A DNA stretch of 14,969 nucleotides from Candidatus Peregrinibacteria bacterium (GTDB taxonomy: Bacteria > Patescibacteriota > Gracilibacteria > UBA1369 > PNNO01). The stretch lies in contig WJKT01000092.1 in NCBI GenBank assembly GCA_014728955.1, forward strand, positions 1 through 14,969, written 5' to 3'. The notes under the pieces are model-generated. The model saw only the letters and a list, made by a program, of their open reading frames with translations. It was not told the DNA's origin and searched no databases. Below, in pieces: positions 1-6,596 of the stretch; within the stretch, counting starts at the first letter, position 1, and every line of letters starts with the position of its first letter. The position numbers and the translations under genes were made by a program.

Positions 1-854
1 GTTTTCATTGGTTTGTGCGGCTCCGGTAGTGTGTCAAGATGAGCGCCGTATCCATGTTGCCTAACAATACGTTCAATATTTCCCGGCAAGCCGCCGCCGG
101 TAATATGAGCTATAGCATGAATATCAATATTGCGGGGTTTTTTGTATCGTCCGATCATTTCCAAAACGGCATTATGATAAATATGTGTTGGGGTTAGTAT
201 AATATCTCCCCACCGTTTATGTTCATCGTATGCGGTATTAAACCATTCCGGACCAAAACGTTCTGAAAGGATGTGTCTAACCAAACTCATGCCGTTGGAA
301 CGAAACATATCCGAATGAAGGCCGACAATAGGATCGCCGGGACGTACCTTGGTGCCGGTAATAAACTTATCTTTTTCAACAATGCCCAGGGCGGTTGCGT
401 TCCACACGTAACCATTTACCATCGTGCCAAGTTCCGCTATCTCTCCGCCGGGAACAACTATTTTTTGTTCAATGCACACTTTCGAAAGCCCTTTCATTAA
501 AGAGCTGATAGCTTTTTTATCAACTTTTTCAACATCAATTGTATTGGAAATTGATACAACCTCCGCGCCCACACATATGGCGTCATCGGCAACCATAGCA
601 ACAAGATCATGTGCCATTGTGTCATAAGACTGCATTTGCCTTGCAACAGCCATTTTTGTACCAATGCCGTCGTCGTTTTGCACAAGATAAAAATTGCCAA
701 AATCCATTGCTCCCGAAAAGCCGCCTTCTAAAATAACCGGTTTGCCAATCATGCCGTCCCGCGAAGAAAATGTTTTTTTTGCGGCATCATATGCAATACG
801 AGAACATTCGTCGCCGGTTTGTATATCGACGCCGGCTTCCTTATAAGTGGCCAT
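1..854 (-). CDS. purM: Phosphoribosylformylglycinamidine cyclo-ligase (AIR synthase), N-terminal 284 codons, runs off the left edge
   Basis: The family closes formylglycinamidine ribonucleotide to aminoimidazole ribonucleotide with ATP, in purine synthesis in the cytosol. The protein begins MATYKEAGVD, has the ATP-site motif DDGIGTK at residues 61-67 (E. coli: TDGVGTK) and the hallmark AHITGGG at residues 249-255. About 284 of a usual ~345 residues are inside the window. The ATG at 854 is chosen because MATYKEAGVDI fits family N-termini. It lies 12 bases after the ftsE stop, with no clear Shine-Dalgarno site, so it is probably cotranscribed with murD and ftsE. Many Patescibacteria lack most purine synthesis genes, so an isolated purM-like gene may serve salvage or a related reaction. 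No other pur gene is visible here. Family assignment is firm; the exact reaction is less so. Confidence 0.88.
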   Translation of the reverse strand, partial: MATYKEAGVDIQTGDECSRIAYDAAKKTFSSRDGMIGKPVILEGGFSGAMDFGNFYLVQNDDGIGTKMAVARQMQSYDTMAHDLVAMVADDAICVGAEVVSISNTIDVEKVDKKAISSLMKGLSKVCIEQKIVVPGGEIAELGTMVNGYVWNATALGIVEKDKFITGTKVRPGDPIVGLHSDMFRSNGMSLVRHILSERFGPEWFNTAYDEHKRWGDIILTPTHIYHNAVLEMIGRYKKPRNIDIHAIAHITGGGLPGNIERIVRQHGYGAHLDTLPEPHKPMK

Positions 855-866
855 GGCGATATCGGG

Positions 867-1553
867 TTAATTAAATGAAGAATCGTAGCCGTCTTTTTTA
901 TGATCGCTGAGTATTTTTCCGTCATGCAAACGAACAACGCGTCGTTGTAACGTATCGACAATATGCTTGTCATGTGTTGCCAGCAGCACCGTTGATCCGG
1001 ATTTGTTAATTTTGAGAAGTAAATTCAATACATCATCTGATGCTTTTGGGTCGAGATTTCCTGTTGGTTCGTCCGCAACAATTAGTTTTGGATCGTGCAC
1101 CAATGCACGTGCTATAGCGGCTCGTTGTTGTTCGCCACCCGATAATTGATAGGGGAAATGATTTTTTATTTTATCCAGTCCTACCGTTTTAAGCACTTCA
1201 TCAACTTTTTTCCGAATAAGCAATGGCGGAGTACCTGTTGTTTCAAGGGCAAAAGCAATATTTTCGAAAACGTTTTTTCGTGGTAGCAACTTATAGTCCT
1301 GAAATACAATACCTATTTTCCGTCTAAATAATTGCAATGCCTTTTGCGACATGACATTAACATGATAATCGTCAACGTGAATGCTTCCTTGGTTGATTTT
1401 TTCCGCACCGATAAGCGTATATATCAATGTTGATTTTCCCGCGCCCGAAGGCCCCACGATTGAAACAAACTCCTTCGGTTTTACCGAAAGTGAGATATTA
1501 TCGAGGATGGTGCGTGTTCCGTATTGTTTGGAAACTTGATCGAAGACTATCAT
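867..1553 (-). CDS. ftsE: Cell division ABC transporter ATP-binding protein FtsE
   Basis: FtsE is the cytoplasmic ATPase that pairs with membrane protein FtsX and controls peptidoglycan hydrolases at the division site. The 228-aa product has Walker A GPSGAGKST at residues 34-42, the ABC signature LSGGEQQR, Walker B with D-loop in LIVADEPTGNLD, and the switch histidine in LLATHD. Its N-terminus MIVFDQVSKQYG matches the FtsE pattern MIxFexVSKxY. For that reason the ATG at 1553 is preferred to an in-frame TTG nine bases upstream. It sits 44 bases after murD and 12 bases before purM. The usual partner ftsX does not follow, which is odd. LolD or MacB-type ATPases are close relatives, but the termini and the murD context favour FtsE. 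Confidence 0.85.
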   Translation of the reverse strand: MIVFDQVSKQYGTRTILDNISLSVKPKEFVSIVGPSGAGKSTLIYTLIGAEKINQGSIHVDDYHVNVMSQKALQLFRRKIGIVFQDYKLLPRKNVFENIAFALETTGTPPLLIRKKVDEVLKTVGLDKIKNHFPYQLSGGEQQRAAIARALVHDPKLIVADEPTGNLDPKASDDVLNLLLKINKSGSTVLLATHDKHIVDTLQRRVVRLHDGKILSDHKKDGYDSSFN

Positions 1554-1597
1554 AAAATACAATTTCGTAAAGTGTCGTTTCTACTATATGTCTATGT

Positions 1598-2911
1598 TTA
1601 TAACGATTCAACCCATTTTCTAAAAGTGTTTCCCCGATGTTTATAATTACGGAACATATCAAAACTCGCACTTGCCGGAGAAAGCAATACTGTATCGCCT
1701 TTTTGCGCTTTTTTATGTGCTAAATCGAACGCCTGTTGGTATGAATCCACTATGACGCTTTTTGTTGATGAGCCAATGGCCTTTTGTATTTGAGGAGCCG
1801 TTTCTCCCATAAGAATAGCTGATTTTAAATTTTTTGTTTCTGCGATAACAGTGCCGAGGGAAGAGAAGTCAGCGTGTTTATCGGAACCGCCGGCAATAAG
1901 AATGAGTGGGTTTTCAAAAGATTTAACGGCTGCAATACAGGTTTCCGGTGTTGTTGAAAAGGAATCGTTATAATATGAAACGCCATTGACCGTTTTGATA
2001 CACTCAAGCCGATGTGGCAGACCGGTAAAGGTTTGTACCACTTTTTTAATGGTTTTTAATGTAATGCCAAGATGATAACAAGTAACGCTGGCCGGCATAA
2101 TATTTTCAAGATTGTGTGGACCGATTAATCCTACTGCATGTGTGGAACACAGAGGGTGTTCTTTCCCATGGTCGACAAGGATAATCTTTGTATCGTTTAT
2201 ATAGGCGCCATGATCGACATGGTGATTTCGGCTGACTAAACAAACCGCTGCTTTTGTTAAAGCTTTGTACCGATTCTTATAAGGGTAATCATCATTAAGA
2301 ATGCATAAGTCGCGTTCTTTTTGATAACGTACAATACCTTCTTTGGCTGATCGGTATTCTTCAACATCGTTGTGATAATCCAGATGATCCGATGTTGTAT
2401 TGAGCACAATTGCTATATGAGGACTTTTTGTTATGTCGTGTAATTGAAAACTTGATAACTCGAGAACAACAATTGAATGTGAAGTTAGATTGTCTAAAAA
2501 GTGCAGTGGTGACTCGCCTATATTTCCTCCCAAATAGGCATCGCGGCCGCTTTCTTTGAGTATCTCATACAGTAATGAAGATGTCGTCCCCTTTCCCTTT
2601 GTTCCTGTGACTCCAATAATGGGACATGGACAGTGGTCAAAAAAAAGTTGTGTCGTGCTACTGACGTGTACACCCTTTTTTTTTGCTTTTAAAAGTTCTT
2701 TTCGGTCTTTATGGATGCCGGGGCTACGGTAGACAAAGTCATACTTGTCTAGATCGCTGATGTCATTACTAATTGAATTATCACGTATGTGTTCATCTAT
2801 AATAGTGATGTCCTCGACGCCTTTTTTTTGCAGATATTCATGGAGTGCTTTCCCTTCGACTCCATATCCCAAAATAGCGACCGAATCTTTATGTGTAGGG
2901 TGGTTCTTCAT
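1598..2911 (-). CDS. murD: UDP-N-acetylmuramoylalanine--D-glutamate ligase MurD
   Basis: MurD adds D-glutamate to UDP-MurNAc-L-Ala using ATP, in the cytoplasmic stage of peptidoglycan synthesis. At 437 aa it matches the family length. The N-terminal Rossmann-like domain starts VAILGYGVEG (residues 11-20). The ATP P-loop is GTKGKGTT at 103-110, followed by the central-domain ELSSFQL and NTTSDHLDYH motifs. The C-terminal domain carries LILIAGGSDKHADF and LLSPASASFDMF, which are typical of MurD rather than other Mur ligases. The P-loop differs from the usual GTNGKTT form: Asn is replaced by Lys and a Gly is added. It is the first visible gene of a murD-ftsE-purM set and is preceded by an extended -10 promoter candidate. 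Confidence 0.93.
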   Translation of the reverse strand: MKNHPTHKDSVAILGYGVEGKALHEYLQKKGVEDITIIDEHIRDNSISNDISDLDKYDFVYRSPGIHKDRKELLKAKKKGVHVSSTTQLFFDHCPCPIIGVTGTKGKGTTSSLLYEILKESGRDAYLGGNIGESPLHFLDNLTSHSIVVLELSSFQLHDITKSPHIAIVLNTTSDHLDYHNDVEEYRSAKEGIVRYQKERDLCILNDDYPYKNRYKALTKAAVCLVSRNHHVDHGAYINDTKIILVDHGKEHPLCSTHAVGLIGPHNLENIMPASVTCYHLGITLKTIKKVVQTFTGLPHRLECIKTVNGVSYYNDSFSTTPETCIAAVKSFENPLILIAGGSDKHADFSSLGTVIAETKNLKSAILMGETAPQIQKAIGSSTKSVIVDSYQQAFDLAHKKAQKGDTVLLSPASASFDMFRNYKHRGNTFRKWVESL

Positions 2912-2937
2912 TGTAGTTTAATACAAATACCATGCGC

Positions 2938-2946
2938 ATTTTATCA
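2938..2946 (-). promoter_or_regulatory. Extended -10 promoter candidate for murD-ftsE-purM
   Basis: On the minus strand the sequence reads TGATAAAAT, a TGn-extended -10 hexamer (TAAAAT at 2943-2938), 26 bases before the murD ATG. No good -35 hexamer is visible at the right distance, so this rests on the extended -10 alone. Confidence 0.45.
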
Positions 2947-2955
2947 TAGATGCCC

Positions 2956-2984
2956 TTGACTAAACCATGAAAAAGATATAAAAA
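2956..2984 (+). promoter_or_regulatory. Sigma-70-type promoter for the 94-aa gene
   Basis: TTGACT lies at 2956-2961. The -10 is in the TATAAAAA run: TATAAA at 2977 gives a 15-base spacer and TAAAAA at 2979 gives 17. Transcription would start near 2990, leaving a leader of about 65 bases. It is divergent from the murD promoter, with both packed into 145 bases. Confidence 0.6.
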
Positions 2985-2999
2985 TAGTTTCCTTGTCAC

Positions 3000-3051
3000 G
3001 TTTCACTGCTGAAACAGTAACCCAAACCGGTCGCCAGGCGACTATTGGAGG
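3000..3051 (+). promoter_or_regulatory. Leader with two hairpins and a strong Shine-Dalgarno site
   Basis: GTTTCA (3000-3005) pairs with TGAAAC (3010-3015) around a four-base loop. GTCGC (3030-3034) pairs with GCGAC (3038-3042) around CAG. The SD site GGAGG follows at 3047-3051, six bases before the ATG. The first hairpin competes with an alternative ACTG/CAGT pairing over the same bases. A hairpin directly before the SD is also seen in both 130-aa paralog leaders. Confidence 0.5.
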
Positions 3052-3057
3052 ATAGAT

Positions 3058-3342
3058 ATGGAAAAAGAATTACTGCATTACTGGATCAAGGTTTTCGAGA
3101 TAATCGCTCAAAATCGTACCAAGCGTGAACCCTTGAAGGAGTCCATCACCGAGAAGTGTCCTTGTGACGCTGATCATATCGGTAGCATTCAGATTACTAT
3201 CGATTATCGGTACGACGGACTTTGTAAGATCAAGGTGTACATTGTTGGGGATAAACACCCCAAATGTACCTTCCCCAAGGAGATGACCGCGGAACTGACA
3301 AGAGAACAGTTTCTCGACAAGGTCTCTGCGATTGCACAATAA
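3058..3342 (+). CDS. Small cysteine-containing protein of unknown function (94 aa)
   Basis: I do not recognise this family. The product is hydrophilic and soluble-looking, with no signal peptide or membrane segment. It has an amphipathic N-terminus (MEKELLHYWIKVFEII), a CPC pair (C34, C36), further cysteines at C56 and C70, and histidines at 40 and 67. Metal binding is possible, but no standard zinc-finger spacing is seen. The middle (SIQITIDYRYDG...KIKVYIVG, about residues 43-64) looks like beta strands. The gene stands alone: own promoter, structured leader, SD GGAGG six bases before the ATG, and own terminator. Codon use differs from neighbours: 8 of 11 lysines are AAG and many codons end in C, whereas nearby genes prefer AAA and A/T endings. 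That suggests high expression or a different origin. Its expression signals make it a convincing gene despite the unknown role. Confidence 0.8.
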   Translation: MEKELLHYWIKVFEIIAQNRTKREPLKESITEKCPCDADHIGSIQITIDYRYDGLCKIKVYIVGDKHPKCTFPKEMTAELTREQFLDKVSAIAQ

Positions 3343-3375
3343 GTGCAGCGAGACACTTGGTTGAGAGATGTGCAT

Positions 3376-3410
3376 GGGGCGTTGCACACAGTGTATACGC
3401 CCCCTTTTTT
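3376..3410 (+). terminator. Intrinsic terminator of the 94-aa gene
   Basis: GGGGCGT (3376-3382) pairs with ACGCCCC (3397-3403) and is followed by a six-T run (3405-3410). The T run overlaps the -35 of the next promoter. Confidence 0.85.
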
Positions 3411-3437
3411 GAATAAAACGATTGATTGTGTTATAAT
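3409..3437 (+). promoter_or_regulatory. Promoter of the RNase J gene
   Basis: TTGAAT (3409-3414), a 17-base spacer, then TATAAT (3432-3437) preceded by TGT, making a perfect extended -10. A start near 3444 leaves a leader of about 43 bases. The hexamers begin inside the T run of the preceding terminator. Confidence 0.75.
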
Positions 3438-3486
3438 AACAAGGAATGACGACTAGGACACAAAAGAATTTATTGAACAATTTTTT

Positions 3487-5502
3487 ATGACAAACAAACT
3501 TGATCGCTGGATCGAAGAGAAGATTCAGGGTTCTGCGTCACCAAAAAAGGTGAAGATTGCTGGGCGTAAGAAAAAAAGCGCACAAAAAACATCAAAAAAA
3601 TCTACACATGGTGGTTCGAATAAGCGCAGAACAAAAGCAAAAAAACACTATTCGAAAAAACGAAAGCCTGCGAAAGACAGAGCACATAATACTCATAATG
3701 CTAATAAGAGGAAATCGCACAAAAAGCATCAAAAGCATAATACGCGATCTTCTCATAATAACCGAAAATCATCTCGTAAAAGTTCTGCCGGGCATAAGCA
3801 TAAACGGACAACGCGCAAAAAGACGCATAAAAAACCTACAAAAGTTCGTATTATACCGCTTGGAGGGCTTGATGAGGTAGGGAAAAATATGACGGTTATT
3901 GAGTATGGCAGGGATATTATCCTTGTTGATATGGGTTTCCAATTCCCCGAAGAAGATATGCTCGGTATCGACTATGTTATTCCTGATATTAGTTGGCTTG
4001 AAGAACGAAAAAAAGATATTCGAGGTGTTATTTTAACGCATGGTCATCTGGACCATATCGGAGGTATTCCTTATATTTTACCGCGACTTAATTTCCCTCA
4101 GCTATATGGGACAAAACTCACCATGGGGCTTATTGAAAAACGAGTTGAAGAATTTGGTATCAAGCGGGATACGGTCATGAATGTTATTGATCCGGATGAA
4201 AAATTAAGACTCGGCCCATTTAATTGTAGCTTTTTCAGAGTAAATCACAGCATCCCCGATGGTGTTGGTGTTGTTATCAACACTCCTGAAGGAACTATTG
4301 TCCATACGGGTGATTTTAAATTTGACTATACACCGGCTGATCAAATTCAGGCTGATTATAAAAAAATATCGGCACTTGGTAAGAAGAAAAATGTTACGGT
4401 GATGTTTTCAGATAGTACCAATGCAATGAAAGAAGGGCATACTATTTCGGAGAAAGCTATTGGTGATACGCTGGATATGCTTATTAAAGAAACTCCCGGA
4501 CGAATTTTAATCGCATCGTTTTCAAGTCTTATTGGACGTATTCAGCAGATTCTTAATTCGGCAAAACGATGGAACAGGAAGGTGTATGTCAGTGGTCGCA
4601 GTTTGATAAATAATATATCGATTGCGGAGCGACTGGGATATATCAAGGTTCCAAAAGGATTAATTCACGATATATATAAAGCGAAAAAAACTCCCGGAAA
4701 GAAATCTCTTATTCTTACAACGGGTAGTCAGGGGGAAGCGTTGTCTGCGCTAACGCGTATTTCTTTAGGGCAACATAAGCATGTCAGGATTAAACCCGAC
4801 GATACGGTTATTATTTCCGCAACGCCGATTATTGGGAATGAACGTGCTATCTCAACGGTAATCGATAACCTGACAAAAAAAGGAGCGCGCGTTATTAATA
4901 ATAAAATTATGGACGTGCATACGTCGGGACATGGATGCCGTGAGGATTTGCGTATGATGATCGGGATGGTAAAACCCAAGTATTTTGTTCCGATTCACGG
5001 ACAATATCATATGCGGTTTGCCCACAAAGAGCTTGCTCACGAAGCGGGTATACGAAAGTCAAATGCAATTATGATGAATAATGGAAATATTCTTGAAATG
5101 CAAAAAGGAAAAGTGCGGCTTTCCAAGCAAAAAGTGGAAACGAATTATATACTTGTTGATGGTCTGGGAATGGGGAATATGGGATCTAGAGTTCTTGTTG
5201 AGAGGCAAGCGTTAGCGGAAAACGGAGTATTTGTTGTTACTTTGAAAATTCGTCGAAAAACGAAAAAGCTGGTTGGGAATCCTAAAATTGAAACACGAGG
5301 ATTTATTTATATGACAGAATCCAATGAAATTTTGAAGGAAGTGCAGAAAAAAATTAAGAGTAAGTATAATTCGCTTTTACAGAAGCACTCAAAACCCGGA
5401 GTGAAAAATATTAAAGATTATGTGACATCGGTAATAGATAAATATACGCATAAAAAATTACAGCGACGACCGTTAATTGTTCCGATTGTTGTCGAGGTAT
5501 AA
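3487..5502 (+). CDS. rnj: Ribonuclease J with long basic N-terminal extension
   Basis: RNase J is a cytoplasmic metallo-beta-lactamase/beta-CASP nuclease with 5'-3' exonuclease and endonuclease activity in mRNA decay and rRNA maturation. The catalytic domain starts near residue 119 (KVRIIPLGGLDEVGKN). It carries the metal motif HGHLDH at 185-190, HTGDFKFD from 273, the beta-CASP motifs around SDSTNA and TTGSQGE, and FVPIHGQYHM in the final metal-binding region. The C-terminal domain is present. At 671 aa it is about 115 longer than a typical ~555-aa RNase J. The excess is residues 1-118, almost entirely Lys, Arg, His, Ser and Thr and probably disordered. The ATG at 3487 has no clear SD site, but the first 20 codons (MTNKLDRWIEEKIQG) look coding and the promoter lies just upstream. 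Many Patescibacteria use RNase J. Reaction and family are certain; the tail's role is not known. Confidence 0.95.
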   Translation: MTNKLDRWIEEKIQGSASPKKVKIAGRKKKSAQKTSKKSTHGGSNKRRTKAKKHYSKKRKPAKDRAHNTHNANKRKSHKKHQKHNTRSSHNNRKSSRKSSAGHKHKRTTRKKTHKKPTKVRIIPLGGLDEVGKNMTVIEYGRDIILVDMGFQFPEEDMLGIDYVIPDISWLEERKKDIRGVILTHGHLDHIGGIPYILPRLNFPQLYGTKLTMGLIEKRVEEFGIKRDTVMNVIDPDEKLRLGPFNCSFFRVNHSIPDGVGVVINTPEGTIVHTGDFKFDYTPADQIQADYKKISALGKKKNVTVMFSDSTNAMKEGHTISEKAIGDTLDMLIKETPGRILIASFSSLIGRIQQILNSAKRWNRKVYVSGRSLINNISIAERLGYIKVPKGLIHDIYKAKKTPGKKSLILTTGSQGEALSALTRISLGQHKHVRIKPDDTVIISATPIIGNERAISTVIDNLTKKGARVINNKIMDVHTSGHGCREDLRMMIGMVKPKYFVPIHGQYHMRFAHKELAHEAGIRKSNAIMMNNGNILEMQKGKVRLSKQKVETNYILVDGLGMGNMGSRVLVERQALAENGVFVVTLKIRRKTKKLVGNPKIETRGFIYMTESNEILKEVQKKIKSKYNSLLQKHSKPGVKNIKDYVTSVIDKYTHKKLQRRPLIVPIVVEV

Positions 5503-5515
5503 AGCTGTTTAAGTA

Positions 5516-5569
5516 GGGGAAAAAGGACCTTCGGGTGGGCTTTCGCTATTCGGAAAGGTGAAGGTCCTT
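5516..5569 (-). terminator. Terminator of the 131-aa gene, 5' arm inside the coding region
   Basis: In the minus direction GAAGGACCTT-side bases 5569-5560 (AAGGACCTTC) pair with 5532-5523 (GAAGGTCCTT), then a T run and CCCC. The loop holds the TAG stop. On the plus strand no T run follows, so it is probably a weak stop for RNase J transcripts. Confidence 0.7.
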
Positions 5570-5941
5570 CGTAAAAGAATGGACAATTTTGAGGCCGCCG
5601 CTATTTTGAATTAACCGGCGGAGGTGCATTGCATATTCGCTGTCGCACCGTTTTAAAAAATTCCAGACGGGCATAATGCTTTCCCAGCGTGAGCATAGGT
5701 AGGCATCGTTGAAGTTTTTTTCTTCAATGAGTACCAGAAGCAGGCCAAAGTGCCGCTTCCCGAGTCTCTTTATTTCGTCGATTACGGTATCTTCAATGTC
5801 ATTCATTACCATAAAGACCAAGAGGCCCTGGTATCCGATTTCCGGAATTTTTTCAAAAAGCTTATTAAACTTTTTGTCCAGTATCGGGGTTACATTCCCA
5901 ATAATGGAAAATAATTTCTGCGTTTTCTGTTTGTCAAGCAT
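5546..5941 (-). CDS. Protein of unknown function, paralog A (131 aa)
   Basis: I do not recognise this family. The sequence is rich in Leu, Ile, Phe and charged residues and looks all-helical and soluble. No signal peptide or membrane segment stands out, although residues 36-46 (GYQGLLVFMVM) are hydrophobic. It aligns without gaps to the 130-aa product of 6150-6542 over about 112 residues with about 25 identities, including MLD at 1-3, F11, I14-G15, F25-x-K27-x-F29, L67-L68, F77-N78, Y81, C83, F95-L96 and A104. The start is fixed by SD AGGAG six bases before the ATG. It is a single-gene unit: promoter at 6116-6088, structured leader, terminator. Codon use (CGG/CGC Arg, GGC, CTC, GTC) is more GC-ending than in murB or rnj. 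Confidence 0.85.
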   Translation of the reverse strand: MLDKQKTQKLFSIIGNVTPILDKKFNKLFEKIPEIGYQGLLVFMVMNDIEDTVIDEIKRLGKRHFGLLLVLIEEKNFNDAYLCSRWESIMPVWNFLKRCDSEYAMHLRRLIQNSGGLKIVHSFTKDLHLSE

Positions 5942-6009
5942 CAGGAGCTCCTCTCTGTGAGAATGTTTTTCTCACGAGTAGTAGTAATAATAAAACTAAA
6001 ATTGTCCAT
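5941..6009 (-). other. Possible 22-codon leader peptide overlapping the start of paralog A
   Basis: An ATG directly after the leader T run opens a 22-codon frame (begins MDNFSFIITTT) that ends TGATG, so its stop shares one base with the ATG of paralog A. It has no SD site. The matching ATG before paralog B opens only seven codons (MGDLPTT, 6596-6573). Translation is therefore doubtful. Confidence 0.25.
5957..5975 (-). promoter_or_regulatory. Hairpin just before the SD of paralog A
   Basis: GTGAGAA and TTCTCAC pair perfectly around a five-base loop. The SD AGGAG (5952-5948) follows and is itself inside the palindrome AGGAGCTCCT. Paralog B has a different hairpin at the same place. Confidence 0.55.
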
Positions 6010-6073
6010 AAAAAGAGTTTCTTGCATTAACACCAAGGAGGTAAATCCTGGTTAATGCAAAGGTTCTCTCTTT
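6010..6073 (-). ncRNA. Structured 5' leader element, copy A
   Basis: Transcribed on the minus strand a few bases after the predicted start. The outer helix is AAAGAGAG (6073-6066) with CTCTTTTT (6017-6010). The inner helix is TTGCATTAAC (6060-6051) with GTTAATGCAA (6031-6022). The apical part CCAGGA...TCCTTGG carries ACCTCCTT. A run of T ends the outer helix. The element is repeated with paired changes before paralog B. It could act as an attenuator, a translational control element, an mRNA 5' stabiliser, or, as DNA, an operator. Confidence 0.7.
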
Positions 6074-6087
6074 ATCGTTGAGAGTAG

Positions 6088-6116
6088 ATAGTAAAGTAAG
6101 TCGGGTAAAAAATCAA
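6088..6116 (-). promoter_or_regulatory. Promoter of paralog A
   Basis: On the minus strand TTGATT (6116-6111), a 17-base spacer, then TACTAT (6093-6088). The start near 6081 puts the leader element at the extreme 5' end of the transcript. Confidence 0.65.
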
Positions 6117-6119
6117 CAA

Positions 6120-6172
6120 GGGGAAAAGACCTCCGAAGAAGGGGTGCTATCAAGATAGCGAGTTGGAGGTCT
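6120..6172 (-). terminator. Terminator of paralog B, 5' arm inside the coding region
   Basis: AGACCTCC (6172-6165) pairs with GGAGGTCT (6134-6127), followed by TTTT and CCCC. An inner hairpin GCTATC/GATAGC (6159-6146) contains the stop codon region. The layout matches the terminator of paralog A. Confidence 0.7.
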
Positions 6173-6542
6173 CTGTAAGGGGGGCGGTGCGCTGTATGGA
6201 AAATTCTCTCATGGTTTTCAGGCATTTATGTGCAAGATCTGTCTTGAACATGGTGAGAAACTTTCCAACTGCTTTTTCACAACCTTCGTATATACACATA
6301 TACGACTGATTGAAATGCTCTAATCTGAGCAGTCTTTCGAGGAGTTGGTACTCATTTTCGCTGAGGTCGCAGAACGCTCTTACCGTTTCCCATGGTACAT
6401 CAGAGGTAATCATGAGTGTGGTAAGCGACCTTCTGTTAAGACCGTCTAGCAGCAAAAATATTTTCGTGAAGTTTTCTTCCTCGGGTATTTTTCTTTCACC
6501 GATGAGGTGGAAGAAATTTGTTGTGTGTATGATGTCAAGCAT
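6150..6542 (-). CDS. Protein of unknown function, paralog B (130 aa)
   Basis: This is an unrecognised family, paralogous to the 131-aa product of 5546-5941 (ungapped alignment, roughly 22% identity by eye over 112 residues, same length). It is predicted helical, soluble and rich in Leu and Glu. Cysteines at 58, 83, 88 and 107 are mostly not shared; only C83 is common to both copies. The C-terminal 15 residues (PLTETSNSLS end) differ from copy A. The SD AAAGG (6555-6551) lies eight bases before the ATG. The gene ends with adjacent TGA and TAG stops inside the terminator hairpin. It has its own promoter downstream of the tRNA terminator, so the two paralogs are separately transcribed units created by tandem duplication. 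Confidence 0.85.
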   Translation of the reverse strand: MLDIIHTTNFFHLIGERKIPEEENFTKIFLLLDGLNRRSLTTLMITSDVPWETVRAFCDLSENEYQLLERLLRLEHFNQSYMCIYEGCEKAVGKFLTMFKTDLAHKCLKTMREFSIQRTAPLTETSNSLS

Positions 6543-6557
6543 CGATCTTTCCTTTCT

Positions 6558-6571
6558 GCAGGGATTCCTGC
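6558..6571 (-). promoter_or_regulatory. Hairpin just before the SD of paralog B
   Basis: GCAGG pairs with CCTGC around AATC, ending two bases before the SD region. It is the positional counterpart of the hairpin at 5957-5975, with unrelated sequence. Confidence 0.5.
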
Positions 6572-6596
6572 TTCAAGTGGTTGGTAAATCGCCCAT

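Noticed and set aside
3070..3480. 136-codon minus-strand frame
   Set aside because: It covers the 94-aa gene, its terminator and the rnj promoter, all of which have strong plus-strand signals.
6035..6081. Plus-strand AAGGAGGT followed by a short ATG frame
   Set aside because: It is the complement of the leader apical loop; the frame stops after eight codons and no plus-strand promoter is seen.
6150..6152. TGA recoding as in Gracilibacteria/Absconditabacteria
   Set aside because: Long genes have no in-frame TGA, and the only TGA stop noted is followed at once by TAG, so the standard bacterial code fits.
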